A DNA stretch of 14,690 nucleotides. Source: Pseudomonadota bacterium. GTDB lineage: Bacteria; Pseudomonadota; Alphaproteobacteria; Rhizobiales; Hyphomicrobiaceae. The DNA lies in assembly GCA_023392135.1 (NCBI GenBank), contig JAEVZQ010000484.1, positions 1-14,690 on the forward strand. Direction: 5' to 3'. Within the stretch, counting starts at the first letter, position 1, and each line of letters begins with the position of its first letter. Shown in pieces: positions 1-8,596 of this stretch. A program made the position numbers and the translations under genes. The notes beneath the pieces were generated by a model. The model saw only the letters and a list, made by a program, of their open reading frames with translations. It was not told the DNA's origin and ran no database searches.

Positions 1-949
1 ACATATAGAAGAATGTGATCCCCCAGAAACCGAGGATCGACATCCGGTATGAGAAAATGGGCCGGTTTGCGCGCTTCGGCAGATAATAATACATCATGCC
101 GAGAAAGCCGGCGGTGAGGAAGAACGCGACGGCGTTATGGCCGTACCACCACTGCGTCATCGCATCCTGCACGCCGGAGAAAGCCGAATAGCTCTTGGCG
201 CTGGAAAATGAGATGGGAATGGCGAGGTTGTTGACGATGTGAAGCGCGGCAACAACCAGGATGAACGCCAGATAGTACCAGTTGGCGACGTAGATGTGCG
301 GCTCCTGGCGGCGCGCCAGGGTGCGCAAATAGAGCACCAGATAAGTGACCCAGACGATCACCAGCCAGATGTCCGCATACCATTCCGGCTCGGCATATTC
401 CTTCGATTGCGTGACGCCCATCAAATAGCCGCTGACCGCAAGCACGCAGAACAGGTTGTAGCCGATGAGTACGAACCACGGACTGAGCTGATCCGGCATC
501 CGAGCGCGCGACGTGCGCTGCATGACGTGGAAGGACGTAGCGATCAGGGCGTTGCCGCCGAAACCGAAAATGATGCCGGTGGTGTGGACCGGCCGCAGCC
601 GTCCGAAGCTTGCCCACCCCGCGTCGAAGGTCAGGTTCGGATAGGCCAGCAGCCACGAAACCCAATCGCCGATGAACATTGCGAAGACGGCCCATACCAT
701 CGCCACCACGACGCCGGCCTTGACGGGATCGTCGTAATATTGCGTGAGCCGGTCATCGTTCGGCTCTGGAGCGTCGTAACGGGACAACACGAAGAAAGTC
801 GCGGCAATACCGCAAATCAGAACGATGAAGCCGTGACCGCCGAGCACATCATCGCGACCTGCCGTCGCCATGATCAGGCCCCAGAAGGCCACCGCGGTCG
901 AGATTAGGAGCGCGAGTTGCCGCTCGCCCCTGGTGAGCTGCGAGACCAT
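1..949 (-). CDS. ccoN: CcoN, cbb3-type cytochrome c oxidase subunit I (N-terminal part; cut by window edge)
   Basis: This is the catalytic haem-copper subunit of the high-affinity cbb3 oxidase, an inner-membrane proton-pumping enzyme that reduces O2 at low oxygen tension. The minus-strand frame opens at ATG 949-947 and stays open to base 1, giving 316 residues; the remaining half or so lies outside the window. Visible marks are RPVHTTG (H122, low-spin haem b ligand), the following stretch with FGGNALIATSF, NWYY near residues 224-227, and WYGHNAVAFFLTAG (H271, expected CuB ligand). An additional N-terminal hydrophobic helix, about residues 12-55, precedes the conserved core, as in rhizobial FixN proteins and unlike the shorter Pseudomonas CcoN. 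The start has only a weak ribosome-binding site. ccoO, ccoP and ccoQ would be expected beyond the left edge. The divergent nos operon lies behind it, with the ferritin-like gene between. Confidence 0.95.
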   Translation of the reverse strand, partial: MVSQLTRGERQLALLISTAVAFWGLIMATAGRDDVLGGHGFIVLICGIAATFFVLSRYDAPEPNDDRLTQYYDDPVKAGVVVAMVWAVFAMFIGDWVSWLLAYPNLTFDAGWASFGRLRPVHTTGIIFGFGGNALIATSFHVMQRTSRARMPDQLSPWFVLIGYNLFCVLAVSGYLMGVTQSKEYAEPEWYADIWLVIVWVTYLVLYLRTLARRQEPHIYVANWYYLAFILVVAALHIVNNLAIPISFSSAKSYSAFSGVQDAMTQWWYGHNAVAFFLTAGFLGMMYYYLPKRANRPIFSYRMSILGFWGITFFYM

Positions 950-998
950 CTTAGCACTGCTCTCGTTTGGACTGGTGGGGGTTTGGACGCCTGTAAAA

Positions 999-1012
999 TT
1001 GATGCGTTTTCA
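999..1012 (-). promoter_or_regulatory. Weak FNR/FixK-like half site upstream of ccoN
   Basis: Read on the plus strand this is TTGAT-GCGT-TTTCA, with one perfect FNR/FixK half site (TTGAT, which is ATCAA on the ccoN strand) and a poor second half. It lies about 56 bases upstream of the ccoN start, in the 215-base gap between ccoN and the ferritin-like gene. cbb3 operons of alphaproteobacteria are commonly controlled by FixK/FNR-type regulators, so the place is right, but 7 of 10 conserved positions is a weak match. I saw no other clear signal in 950-1164. Confidence 0.25.
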
Positions 1013-1164
1013 GCTCATCTTTTATCGAAGCCCTCGCGACAAGACAAACGCTGGCTGCGGAGACATTTAGCCTCACGCGCATCCAGCCGGCCGGCGCCTC
1101 GCGACGCGCCCGGTTGGTCAGCGGCCTTGAAGGAGCAGGTTCAGATCGTGAACCGCAGTGGTGA

Positions 1165-2052
1165 TCAGCTTCGGCGCTCCACGAGCGAAGCAATGCGGGC
1201 AAGCCGCGCGATGACGCTCGACAAAGCTTTCTCTGCTTCCGCGGATACGGGCCCAGTGGCCGACGTGAGGATCGTCTCCAGCTCTTCGCTCAGTGTCTCC
1301 AGCGGCTTCTGCGCCGTGACGAGCAAACTCAGCCGGCTCTGGCTCGCGCCGTCGTCATTGGCTGTTGCAGCATGCACCGGAACCGGAGCATCGGACAGCT
1401 CCTGCTCCAGAAGGCGTGCACCCTCCTCATCTCCGAGCTTGCGAAGCTCCTTGGCCAGCGCGCGATGATGGTCGGCAATCGCAGCCTCACGTTCCGCGAT
1501 GAATGTGCGCAGCTCCTCGACCGTCTCGACCGTCGGCTGCCGGGTTCGCGGCAGGCCCAGATGATAGGCGCTGCGCCGCCACCGCCGCAGCAAAACCGCG
1601 TGTTGCAGCGCCTGCATTGCCAGCTTTTCGGCCTCGCCGGCGACAGCTGGATCGCCCGCATGCGCGGCCATGTAGCTGTACATCGAGAAGGCTCGCTCCT
1701 CGTTCCGCACGGCGATGGCCAGGGCACGATAAGGCGTGATCAGGGCGCTGCCGGCGATCTCGTCCCATGAGGCCGAGCGCTCAGCCGGCAGCCGCCATTG
1801 GAAGTCCTCCAAAGCCGGAACGTCCTGCCCCAGCTCCCGAGCCCATTGCGCGACGGCGGCCACATGCTTTTGCTCCTCCGCCAGCATGCGCCGGAATGCC
1901 TGTGCCGTGGCGTGCTCCCCTCGCCGCTCCATGAGGTCTGCGAGCCGGCCATAGCGGTGCACCGCGTCCTGCTCGATCGCGTTCGCGACGCCAATCAGGT
2001 CCCGTAAAGTCATACAGGTCAGATCGAGGTGCTTCGGCAACGGCTCCTGCAT
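1165..2052 (-). CDS. Ferritin/rubrerythrin-like helical protein with a partly degenerate diiron site
   Basis: This 295-residue, almost entirely helical protein has no signal peptide and is probably cytoplasmic. Helices one and two carry ferritin-superfamily marks: E27 in AIEQDAVHRY and an ExxH at E60-H63 in AEEQKH. The second pair has E118/E119 in RNEERAFSMY, but the matching ExxH position reads A148-L149-Q150-H151, so the glutamate ligand appears lost while the histidine stays. A third helical pair, about residues 176-221, resembles the first in outline but has no ligand set. The C-terminal 70 residues are helical and unassigned. The start at 2052 is supported by GAGGGAG about six bases upstream. 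It is transcribed towards ccoN and divergently from nosR. Family members handle iron, peroxide or diiron oxidation; which of these applies here cannot be read from the sequence. Confidence 0.75.
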   Translation of the reverse strand: MQEPLPKHLDLTCMTLRDLIGVANAIEQDAVHRYGRLADLMERRGEHATAQAFRRMLAEEQKHVAAVAQWARELGQDVPALEDFQWRLPAERSASWDEIAGSALITPYRALAIAVRNEERAFSMYSYMAAHAGDPAVAGEAEKLAMQALQHAVLLRRWRRSAYHLGLPRTRQPTVETVEELRTFIAEREAAIADHHRALAKELRKLGDEEGARLLEQELSDAPVPVHAATANDDGASQSRLSLLVTAQKPLETLSEELETILTSATGPVSAEAEKALSSVIARLARIASLVERRS

Positions 2053-2102
2053 CAGGTCTCCCTCTCACCAGCTTATCGTGTCACACCACAATCGGTCCAA
2101 AT

Positions 2103-2116
2103 TTGATCCAGGACAA
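2103..2116. promoter_or_regulatory. FNR/NnrR/FixK-like binding site in the nosR divergent promoter region
   Basis: The sequence TTGAT-CCAG-GACAA matches the FNR/CRP-family consensus TTGAT-N4-ATCAA at 8 of 10 conserved positions: the left half is perfect and the right half differs at two bases. It is centred at 2109.5. A class II arrangement (site centred 41.5 bases before +1) would put nosR transcription start near 2151, upstream of the ATG at 2187 and the TTG at 2211. Nos operons are typically activated under anoxia by such regulators (FNR, FixK, NnrR/DNR); the sequence cannot say which one. The same site could also influence the divergent ferritin-like gene. Confidence 0.55.
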
Positions 2117-2119
2117 CGT

Positions 2120-2148
2120 GCATCCCTCTACGAATTCCTAAGGGATGC
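2120..2148. promoter_or_regulatory. 8-bp inverted repeat in the nosR promoter/leader
   Basis: GCATCCCT (2120-2127) is perfectly complementary to AGGGATGC (2141-2148), separated by 13 bases. It begins three bases after the FNR-like site and covers the expected -10 region of nosR. It could be an operator for a second regulator, or form a hairpin if transcribed. It may also be chance: an 8-bp dyad in a stretch this long is uncommon but not extraordinary. Confidence 0.35.
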
Positions 2149-2186
2149 CATCGTATCAGCCGCGAGACAGGACAGTGCACGACCGG

Positions 2187-4472
2187 ATGGGAACCAGAGG
2201 GGCTGTCGGCTTGAGCAGAATTGCGATTATTTTCCTGGCCTGGTGCGCCCTCGCGATGCCGGCCCTGGGCGCTGAGCGCGCCGGCCCTAATCTCTCGACC
2301 TTCCTGTCGAAGCTTTCCGCCTCGGACCTGGTGCCGGGCGCGGACCGCTTCGGACCGGCTGAGGGACAGCCGCCGATCGCGCCTGCCTATCGCGGCAACG
2401 AAGTCGTCGGGCATGTCTTCCTCAACTCAGACCACACTAACGCTGTCGGCTACTCGGGCAAGCCGATCCACATTGTCGTCGGCATCGACACCGAGGGAAC
2501 GATCGTCGGCCTGAACCTCGTCAAGCACAGCGAGCCGATCGTACTCATAGGGATCTCGGAAAAGCGGGTAATCGCCTCGCTGACCCCGTTCATCGGCTAC
2601 AACCCGATCAAGGGGACGGCCGAAAGCAAAGGGCCGCCGCAGGCTGACATCGTCAGTGGCGCCACGGTCACCGTGCTGGTGATGGGCGATAGTATCGTCC
2701 GCTCGGCAATCCATGCTGCGCGTCTCCTCGGCCTCGGTGGGCCGACGGCAGGGGAAGCTGCAGAGAAAACTCATGTACTCGACCCCGAGGCCGGAAAGAT
2801 CAGCGATTGGGTAACCCTCCTCGGGGAGGGCTCGATCAGACGGCTCCACCTCACGAAGGGCGAGGTCAACGAGGCTTTCCGCAGCCGGGGTGATGCCACC
2901 GCAGCGGGTCGACCGGAGCGTGGCGCGCCCGAGGACCCGTTCATCGATCTCTACGTGGCCCTCGCATCTCAACCCGCGATCGGCCGCAGCCTGCTCGGCG
3001 ATGCCGAGTTCGCAAACCTGCAGCAGATGCTCGAGCCCGGGCAGCACGCCATCCTCGTCGCAGGCAACGGACCATATTCCTTCAAGGGGTCCGGATATGT
3101 GCGCGGCGGCATCTTCGACCGCATCGAGGTGATCCAGGGGGGCGAGACGATCCGCTTCCGAGATCGGCTCCACCGCCGGATCGGCAGCATCGAGGCAGCC
3201 GGCGCCCCACGCTTCAAGGAGATCGGCGTCTTCCTGATCCCGGATAACGTGTCATTCGACCCGACAGAGCCGTGGCAGCTTCAGCTTCTGGTGCAACGGG
3301 CGACGGGCGCGCTCAAAAAGGCCTTCATTACATTCGAGGTCGGCTACCAGATACCGGCCCTCTACACCAAAAAGGTCCCACCGAAGGAGCCGAAGGCGCC
3401 CCAGCGGCAATCGACCTCCGCGCCTGCTGCGCCCGCACCACCCGCGGCCGGGGAATTTTCGATCGACGCAGAGGAAACGCCCCTTTGGCAACGCATCTGG
3501 TGGAGCAAGCCTTTCGCGATCGGCGGGCTACTGGTGATGCTGTCGGTGCTCACCCTGATCTTTTTCTTCCAGGATTTCCTGGTGAAACGCGAGGTGCTGT
3601 TCGACCGGGTGCGGCTGGCCTTCCTGTTCGTGACGCTGATCTGGCTCGGCTGGATCGCACAGGCACAGCTTTCCGTCGTCAATGTCCTGACCTTCGCGAG
3701 CGCGCTGCGAACCGATTTTCAATGGTCCTACTTCCTGATGGACCCCCTCGTCTTCATCCTCTGGTTCTCGGTCGCCGCGGCGTTGCTGTTCTGGGGGCGT
3801 GGCCCCTTTTGCGGCTGGCTCTGTCCCTTTGGCGCCTTGCAGGAGCTGTCGAATCGCGCTGCCAAGGCATTGAAAGTGCCGCAGCTCAAGATTCCCTGGG
3901 CCGTTCACGAGCGCCTCTGGCCGATCAAGTACATCATTTTCCTGATGCTGTTCGGCGTTTCGCTGGGCTCGCTCGAGCTGGCAGAAAAGCTGGCCGAGGT
4001 CGAGCCGTTCAAGACGGCGATAATCCTGCACTTCATGCGGGACTGGTGGTTCGTCCTTTTCGCTCTCGCGCTGATCGGGGCTGGCCTGTTCGTCGAGCGC
4101 TTCTTCTGCCGCTATCTGTGCCCGCTCGGCGCTGCGCTGGCGATTCCCGGACGCCTCAGGATGTTCGACTGGCTCAAGCGCTATCGCGAATGCGGCAATC
4201 CCTGCATGCGTTGCTTCAATGAATGCCCGGTCGAGGCGATTCATCCTGAAGGGCATATCAACCCGAACGAGTGCATCTCGTGCCTGCACTGCCAGGTGCT
4301 CTACCACCACGACCGCAAGTGCCCGGTGGTGATCCAGCGCCGCTTGCGGCGGGAGAAGCGGTCGGCGCTGGCGCAAGGCAGTGCGGCTTCCCCGGACATG
4401 GTTCTGCCGCGTCGGCCCGGCATCCGCGCGAGCAACAATCCCGAAGGCAAATTACCCACGCCAAGCAACTGA
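2187..4472 (+). CDS. nosR: NosR, membrane flavo/iron-sulfur protein for N2O reduction
   Basis: NosR is needed for nos expression and for sustaining NosZ activity in the cell, probably as an electron route from the quinol pool. Numbered from ATG 2187 (761 residues): signal peptide 1-29; periplasmic FMN-binding domain with the flavinylation motif around D154 and SGATVT (T162 the expected FMN acceptor); about five membrane helices (443-465, 477-495, 515-536, 582-598, 620-636); two CxxxCP motifs (C542/C546 and C641/C645); then two 4Fe-4S cysteine sets at C669/C673/C676/C680 and C696/C699/C702/C712. All expected cysteines are present and the length fits the family. The start is uncertain. An ATG at 2145 lacks a spaced ribosome site. 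ATG 2187 is poorly preceded. TTG 2211 has AGAGGGG eight bases upstream and still encodes an intact signal peptide. Confidence 0.95.
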   Translation: MGTRGAVGLSRIAIIFLAWCALAMPALGAERAGPNLSTFLSKLSASDLVPGADRFGPAEGQPPIAPAYRGNEVVGHVFLNSDHTNAVGYSGKPIHIVVGIDTEGTIVGLNLVKHSEPIVLIGISEKRVIASLTPFIGYNPIKGTAESKGPPQADIVSGATVTVLVMGDSIVRSAIHAARLLGLGGPTAGEAAEKTHVLDPEAGKISDWVTLLGEGSIRRLHLTKGEVNEAFRSRGDATAAGRPERGAPEDPFIDLYVALASQPAIGRSLLGDAEFANLQQMLEPGQHAILVAGNGPYSFKGSGYVRGGIFDRIEVIQGGETIRFRDRLHRRIGSIEAAGAPRFKEIGVFLIPDNVSFDPTEPWQLQLLVQRATGALKKAFITFEVGYQIPALYTKKVPPKEPKAPQRQSTSAPAAPAPPAAGEFSIDAEETPLWQRIWWSKPFAIGGLLVMLSVLTLIFFFQDFLVKREVLFDRVRLAFLFVTLIWLGWIAQAQLSVVNVLTFASALRTDFQWSYFLMDPLVFILWFSVAAALLFWGRGPFCGWLCPFGALQELSNRAAKALKVPQLKIPWAVHERLWPIKYIIFLMLFGVSLGSLELAEKLAEVEPFKTAIILHFMRDWWFVLFALALIGAGLFVERFFCRYLCPLGAALAIPGRLRMFDWLKRYRECGNPCMRCFNECPVEAIHPEGHINPNECISCLHCQVLYHHDRKCPVVIQRRLRREKRSALAQGSAASPDMVLPRRPGIRASNNPEGKLPTPSN
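2196..2213 (+). promoter_or_regulatory. Shine-Dalgarno and possible TTG start for nosR
   Basis: AGAGGGG at 2196-2202 is followed, after eight bases, by TTG 2211-2213 in the nosR frame. Starting here the protein begins with a short n-region and a hydrophobic core ending in LAMPALGA, a compact signal peptide. Neither upstream ATG (2145, 2187) has a comparable ribosome site, so this may be the true start. Confidence 0.45.
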
Positions 4473-4483
4473 AGGAGACTGCA

Positions 4484-6406
4484 ATGGGCAAGAAAATTTC
4501 CGACCTGGAATTGAGCCGAAGGAAACTGCTTGGCGGAAGCGCCACGCTGGCAACTCTCGCGGGCGTTGGAGGCACCTCCGGAGCGGCAGGCGTTGCCGGC
4601 GGAATGCTGATGGCCTCATCTCCGGCTGCTGCGGCCGAAAACGGCGCCCATGTCGGGCCGGGTGACCTCGACGAATATTACGTCTTCTTCTCCAGCGGTC
4701 AGTGCGGTGAAATGCGTATCATGGGGCTCCCCTCCATGCGCGAGCTCATGCGCGTCCCTGTTTTCAACCGCTGCAGCGCCACGGGCTGGGGCTCGACGAA
4801 CGAGAGCCGGAAAATCCTGACCGAGGGGCTTACGCCTGATACGAAAGCCTTCCTCGAAAGCCGGGGCGGCATTTTCCTCAACGGCGACTTGCACCACCCG
4901 CACATGTCGTTCACCGACGGCACCTACGACGGGCGCTATCTGTTCATGAACGACAAGGCGAACTCCCGCGTCGCCCGCGTCCGCTGCGATGTCATGAAAT
5001 GCGACAAGATCATCGAGATCCCGAACATGCAGGCGGTTCACGGCCTGCGCGTGCAGAAGTACCCGCGAACGGGCTACGTCTTCGCCAACGGCGAGCACCC
5101 GATCCCGTTGCCGAATGATGGCAAAATCCTGGACGAGCCTAAAAAGTACCACGGCATTTTCACCGCCATCGACGGCGACACGATGAAGATCGCCTGGCAG
5201 GTGATGGTCGACGGCAACCTCGACAACGTCGACGCCGATTACCAGGGCAAATATTGCTTCGCCACCAGCTACAATTCCGAGGGCGGCGTTACGCTGGCCG
5301 AAATGATGTCTGCCGAGCAGGACTGGATCGTCATTTTCAACATTGCGCGTATCGAGGAAGCGATCAAGAAGGGTGACTTCAAGGAACACAACGGTGTTCC
5401 GGTGATCGATGGCCGGCACGGCTCACGATACACACGCTACGTCCCCGTCCCGAACAGCCCGCACGGCATCAACACTGCGCCGGACGGCATCCACGTCGTC
5501 GCCAACGGCAAGCTGTCGCCGACCGTGACGGTGTTCGACGTCCGCCGGTTCGATGACCTGTTCGACGACAAGATCAAGCCGCGCGATACCGTTGTCGCCG
5601 AGCCGGAGCTCGGACTGGGGCCGTTGCACACCGCCTACGACGGACGCGGCAACGCCTATACGACGCTGTTCATCGACAGCCAGATCTGCAAGTGGTCGAT
5701 CGACAAGGCAATCCGCAAATTCAAAGGCGAGGATGTCGAGCCGATCATCCAGAAGCTCGACGTCCACTACCAGCCGGGCCACAACCATACATCCATGGGC
5801 CAGACCAAGGAGGCCGATGGCAAGTGGCTCCTGTCGCTCAATAAGTTCTCCAAGGACCGCTTCTTGAACGTCGGACCGCTGAAGCCGGAATGCGATCAGC
5901 TCATCGACATCTCCGGTGACGAGATGGTGCTCGTCCACGATGGCCCATCCTTTGCCGAGCCGCATGATGCCACCATCGTGCACCGCTCGAAGGTCAATCC
6001 GGTGCACGTCTGGGATCGCAACGATCCGATTTTCGAGGAGGCCCGTCGGCAGGCCGAAGCGGACAACGTGGATCTCGAAAACGCAGCCGATGTGGTCCGC
6101 GACGGCAACAAGGTGCGCGTCTACATGTACTCGGTCGCGCCGTCCTTCAGCCTCGAAAGCTTCACTGTGAAGCAGGGTGACGAGGTTACCGTCTACGTGA
6201 CCAACATGGATGACGTGGAAGACCTCACGCACGGGTTCACGCTGGTCAACTACGGGGTCGCCATGGAGGTCGCACCGCAGGCAACCGCATCGATCACCTT
6301 CATCGCGGACCGGCCTGGCGTCTACCACTACTACTGCCAGTGGTTCTGCCATGCTCTGCACATGGAAATGCAGGGCCGCATGCTGGTCGAGCCGCGCGCG
6401 GCCTGA
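4484..6406 (+). CDS. nosZ: NosZ, nitrous oxide reductase (clade I, Tat-exported)
   Basis: NosZ catalyses the final denitrification step, N2O + 2H+ + 2e- to N2 + H2O, in the periplasm. The 640-residue product starts at ATG 4484 behind GAAGGAG (4471-4477), 11 bases after the nosR stop. A twin-arginine signal (SRRKLLG, residues 11-17) and a long Ala/Gly-rich leader to about residue 51 mark Tat export and clade I. The seven-bladed propeller carries all seven CuZ histidines: H137 and H138 (DLHHPH), H186, H327 (SPHG), H382, H433 and H494 (EPHDA). The C-terminal cupredoxin domain holds the full CuA set: H583, C618, W620, C622, H626 and M629, in the [12 protein letters not shown] segment. No ligand is missing, so the enzyme should be active. 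The frame extends upstream into nosR, but the signal peptide and ribosome site fix the start. Confidence 0.99.
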   Translation: MGKKISDLELSRRKLLGGSATLATLAGVGGTSGAAGVAGGMLMASSPAAAAENGAHVGPGDLDEYYVFFSSGQCGEMRIMGLPSMRELMRVPVFNRCSATGWGSTNESRKILTEGLTPDTKAFLESRGGIFLNGDLHHPHMSFTDGTYDGRYLFMNDKANSRVARVRCDVMKCDKIIEIPNMQAVHGLRVQKYPRTGYVFANGEHPIPLPNDGKILDEPKKYHGIFTAIDGDTMKIAWQVMVDGNLDNVDADYQGKYCFATSYNSEGGVTLAEMMSAEQDWIVIFNIARIEEAIKKGDFKEHNGVPVIDGRHGSRYTRYVPVPNSPHGINTAPDGIHVVANGKLSPTVTVFDVRRFDDLFDDKIKPRDTVVAEPELGLGPLHTAYDGRGNAYTTLFIDSQICKWSIDKAIRKFKGEDVEPIIQKLDVHYQPGHNHTSMGQTKEADGKWLLSLNKFSKDRFLNVGPLKPECDQLIDISGDEMVLVHDGPSFAEPHDATIVHRSKVNPVHVWDRNDPIFEEARRQAEADNVDLENAADVVRDGNKVRVYMYSVAPSFSLESFTVKQGDEVTVYVTNMDDVEDLTHGFTLVNYGVAMEVAPQATASITFIADRPGVYHYYCQWFCHALHMEMQGRMLVEPRAA

Positions 6407-6407
6407 G

Positions 6408-7676
6408 ATGAGGCGCCGTCTTCTCCAGATGCTTCCGGCAGCGATCGTCGTGGCCTTGGCCGCGACGGCGCTGTCGGCGGCAGCCGAGCCTCAGATCGTC
6501 AACGCCGGCGAGCCGGTGCAGACTGTCATCGACCGAGCTGGGCCGAATTCTGTCGTCCGGCTCGGCGCGGGCCGGCACGCCGGACCGCTGGTTCTCGACA
6601 AGCCGCTCACCGTCATCGGTGAGGACGGTGCGATTCTCGAGGGACCAGGAGAAGGCAGCGTAATAACAGTCAACGCGTCGGACGTGCGGATCGAGGGGCT
6701 GGAGATCACCGGCTCGGGTCGCGACCTGCCCGCGATGGATTCAGCCATTCTCGTCAAACGCACCGCCAAGCGCGCCGTCATCCGATCCAATCGGCTGATC
6801 GGCAATCTGTTCGGCGCGTATCTGCACGGGGCGGCGGATTCTGTGGTCGAGAATAACGTCATTATCGGACGGAACGATCTCCGCCTTTCGGAGGCCGGCA
6901 ACGGCGTATCGATCTGGAATGCGCCCGGTGCGAAGGTGATCGCAAACAAAATTGATCAGGTGCGGGACGGCATTTTCGTCAACACGAGCAAGCGCAATGT
7001 TTTCGCCGGCAACACCTTCACAAATCTGCGCTTTGCCATTCATTACATGTACACCCATGACAGTCAGGTGATCGGCAATCGCTCGACCGGCAATCACGTC
7101 GGCTGGGCGATCATGAACTCCAACAGGCTCGAGATTCGCGACAACGTCTCCGAGAGCGACCGCGACCACGGCCTGCTCCTCAACACCACCAACAATTCCG
7201 AGGTGACGGGGAATATTGTCCGCCGGGGCGGGGAGAAATGCGTCTTCATCTATAATGCGAATAAAAATCACCTAACCGATAATCGTTTCGAAGGCTGCCC
7301 GATCGGCATCCATTTCACTGCCGGATCAGAGCGCAATGTCATGACCGGCAACGCCTTCGTCGCCAATCAGACCCAGGTCAAATACGTCGGCACGCGCTAT
7401 CTCGACTGGGCGCATGACGGGCGCGGGAATTACTGGAGCGACAACCCCGCATTCGATCTCGACGGCGACGGCATCGCCGACCGGCCCTACCGGCCGAACG
7501 ACATCATGGACGAGGTGCTATGGCGGCTGCCGCAGGCCAAGGTGCTGGCCACGAGCCCCGCCGTCCAGATCGTCCGCTGGGCTCAGTCACGCTTCCCTGC
7601 GCTTTACCCCGGCGGGGTGATCGACAGCGCGCCGCTGATGCAGCCCCCGAAGCTTGCCGTGGAGGCCCAGCAATGA
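6408..7676 (+). CDS. nosD: NosD, periplasmic beta-helix protein for CuZ maturation
   Basis: NosD works with NosF and NosY to build the CuZ sulfide-copper centre of NosZ. The 422-residue product has a Sec signal peptide (about residues 1-26, ending ALSAAA), then a right-handed parallel beta-helix of the carbohydrate-binding/sugar-hydrolase (CASH/NosD) type with repeated turns rich in asparagine and glycine, such as IRSNRLIGN, VENNVIIG, VIGNRSTGN and VTGNIVRRG. Near residues 346-362 is an acidic DLDGDGIADRPY segment of the kind seen at the end of NosD proteins. ATG 6408 lies one base after the nosZ stop; there is little ribosome-binding sequence, so translation is probably coupled to nosZ. The stop overlaps the nosF start by four bases (ATGA). 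The open frame reaches back into nosZ, but that part reads as out-of-frame nosZ. Confidence 0.96.
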   Translation: MRRRLLQMLPAAIVVALAATALSAAAEPQIVNAGEPVQTVIDRAGPNSVVRLGAGRHAGPLVLDKPLTVIGEDGAILEGPGEGSVITVNASDVRIEGLEITGSGRDLPAMDSAILVKRTAKRAVIRSNRLIGNLFGAYLHGAADSVVENNVIIGRNDLRLSEAGNGVSIWNAPGAKVIANKIDQVRDGIFVNTSKRNVFAGNTFTNLRFAIHYMYTHDSQVIGNRSTGNHVGWAIMNSNRLEIRDNVSESDRDHGLLLNTTNNSEVTGNIVRRGGEKCVFIYNANKNHLTDNRFEGCPIGIHFTAGSERNVMTGNAFVANQTQVKYVGTRYLDWAHDGRGNYWSDNPAFDLDGDGIADRPYRPNDIMDEVLWRLPQAKVLATSPAVQIVRWAQSRFPALYPGGVIDSAPLMQPPKLAVEAQQ

Positions 7677-8596
7677 CGCGCATTGCCGAGTGGTCCGCCG
7701 CGACGAAGCAGTATGGCTCCATAACGGCGGTCAGCGATGTTTCGCTGGCGCTCGAGCTGGGCGAGGTGATCGCCCTCGTCGGTCACAATGGTGCCGGCAA
7801 GACGACGCTGATCAAGCTTCTCTTGGGTCTCATCCAGCCGACGGCGGGCACGGTCCGTTTGCTCGGCCCCGATCCGGCCAGCCGTGGCGGTGCGGATGCC
7901 CGGCTCCGAATCGGGTTTCTTCCGGAGAGCATCGCCTTCCACGGCTCCATGACGGGGCTTGAGCTGATGGGCTTTTATGCCCGCCTCAAAGAGCAATCAC
8001 CGCGTGCCAATCGCGATCTGCTGGCGAAAGTCGGGCTGACCGAGGCTGCCAAGCGGCGCGTCGGGACCTACTCGAAGGGGATGCGTCAGCGGCTCGGGAT
8101 TGCGCAGGCGCTCATTGGTGATCCCAAACTTCTCATCTTCGACGAGCCGACGAGCGGGCTCGACCCCGCCTCCCGCAGCGCAGTTTATGCCATGATCGGC
8201 GAGCTGCGCGCGGCCGGCACCACGGTTCTCATCTGCACGCACGCGCTGTCGGAGGTGGAGCATCTCGTCGACCGGGTAGCCGTGATGCACACGGGCCGCC
8301 TGCTCGCAGCCGATACCATGGCCGATCTGCATGCCCGCGTGAATGCCGAGGCGCGCATCCTGCTCAGTGTCCGACCCTGCACGACGGGCCGTGTCCTCGA
8401 GCGGCTGGGCGATACCGTTCGCTGCCGGCGGCGAACCGAGACCTCGCTCGAGCTGGTCGTCGGTCGGACGGAAAAACTGGACGTCCTGGCCGGTCTCGCC
8501 GGGATGCGCGATCTGATCACCGACATCGAGATCACCGCGCCACGTCTCGAGGACCTCTATCATCGGCTCGTCGAGAGTACGGGAGGCGGCCAGTGA
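7673..8596 (+). CDS. nosF: NosF, ABC transporter ATPase of the NosDFY complex
   Basis: This 307-residue cytoplasmic ATP-binding subunit powers the NosDFY machine used in NosZ copper-site assembly; it is thought to move a sulfur species or to drive conformational work. It shows Walker A GHNGAGKTT (37-45), the ABC signature region YSKGMRQR (133-140, with SKGM in place of the usual SGGQ, common in this family), Walker B LLIFDEP (153-159), D-loop SGLD (161-164) and the H-loop histidine H190 in ICTH. A C-terminal regulatory region of about 85 residues follows. The ATG overlaps the nosD stop by four bases, and the end overlaps the nosY start by four bases, so the three genes are likely translated in a coupled manner. 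Confidence 0.96.
   Translation: MTRIAEWSAATKQYGSITAVSDVSLALELGEVIALVGHNGAGKTTLIKLLLGLIQPTAGTVRLLGPDPASRGGADARLRIGFLPESIAFHGSMTGLELMGFYARLKEQSPRANRDLLAKVGLTEAAKRRVGTYSKGMRQRLGIAQALIGDPKLLIFDEPTSGLDPASRSAVYAMIGELRAAGTTVLICTHALSEVEHLVDRVAVMHTGRLLAADTMADLHARVNAEARILLSVRPCTTGRVLERLGDTVRCRRRTETSLELVVGRTEKLDVLAGLAGMRDLITDIEITAPRLEDLYHRLVESTGGGQ

Noticed and set aside
135..907. Open frames on both strands at the left edge (135-695 minus, 239-907 plus)
   Set aside because: They overlap the ccoN frame, which shows haem and copper ligands and continuous membrane helices; the others are arginine- or glutamine-rich shadows.
4271..4483. N-terminal extension of nosZ reaching back into nosR
   Set aside because: The Tat signal and a good ribosome site fix the start at 4484; the extension is out-of-frame nosR sequence.
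5423..6361. Long minus-strand open frame of 312 codons (and a similar one at 4616-5419)
   Set aside because: Both lie entirely antisense to nosZ, whose copper ligands are complete; long antisense frames are expected in GC-rich coding DNA.
6210..6407. N-terminal extension of nosD reaching back into nosZ
   Set aside because: It reads as out-of-frame nosZ rich in Ser, Thr and Arg; the signal peptide begins at ATG 6408.
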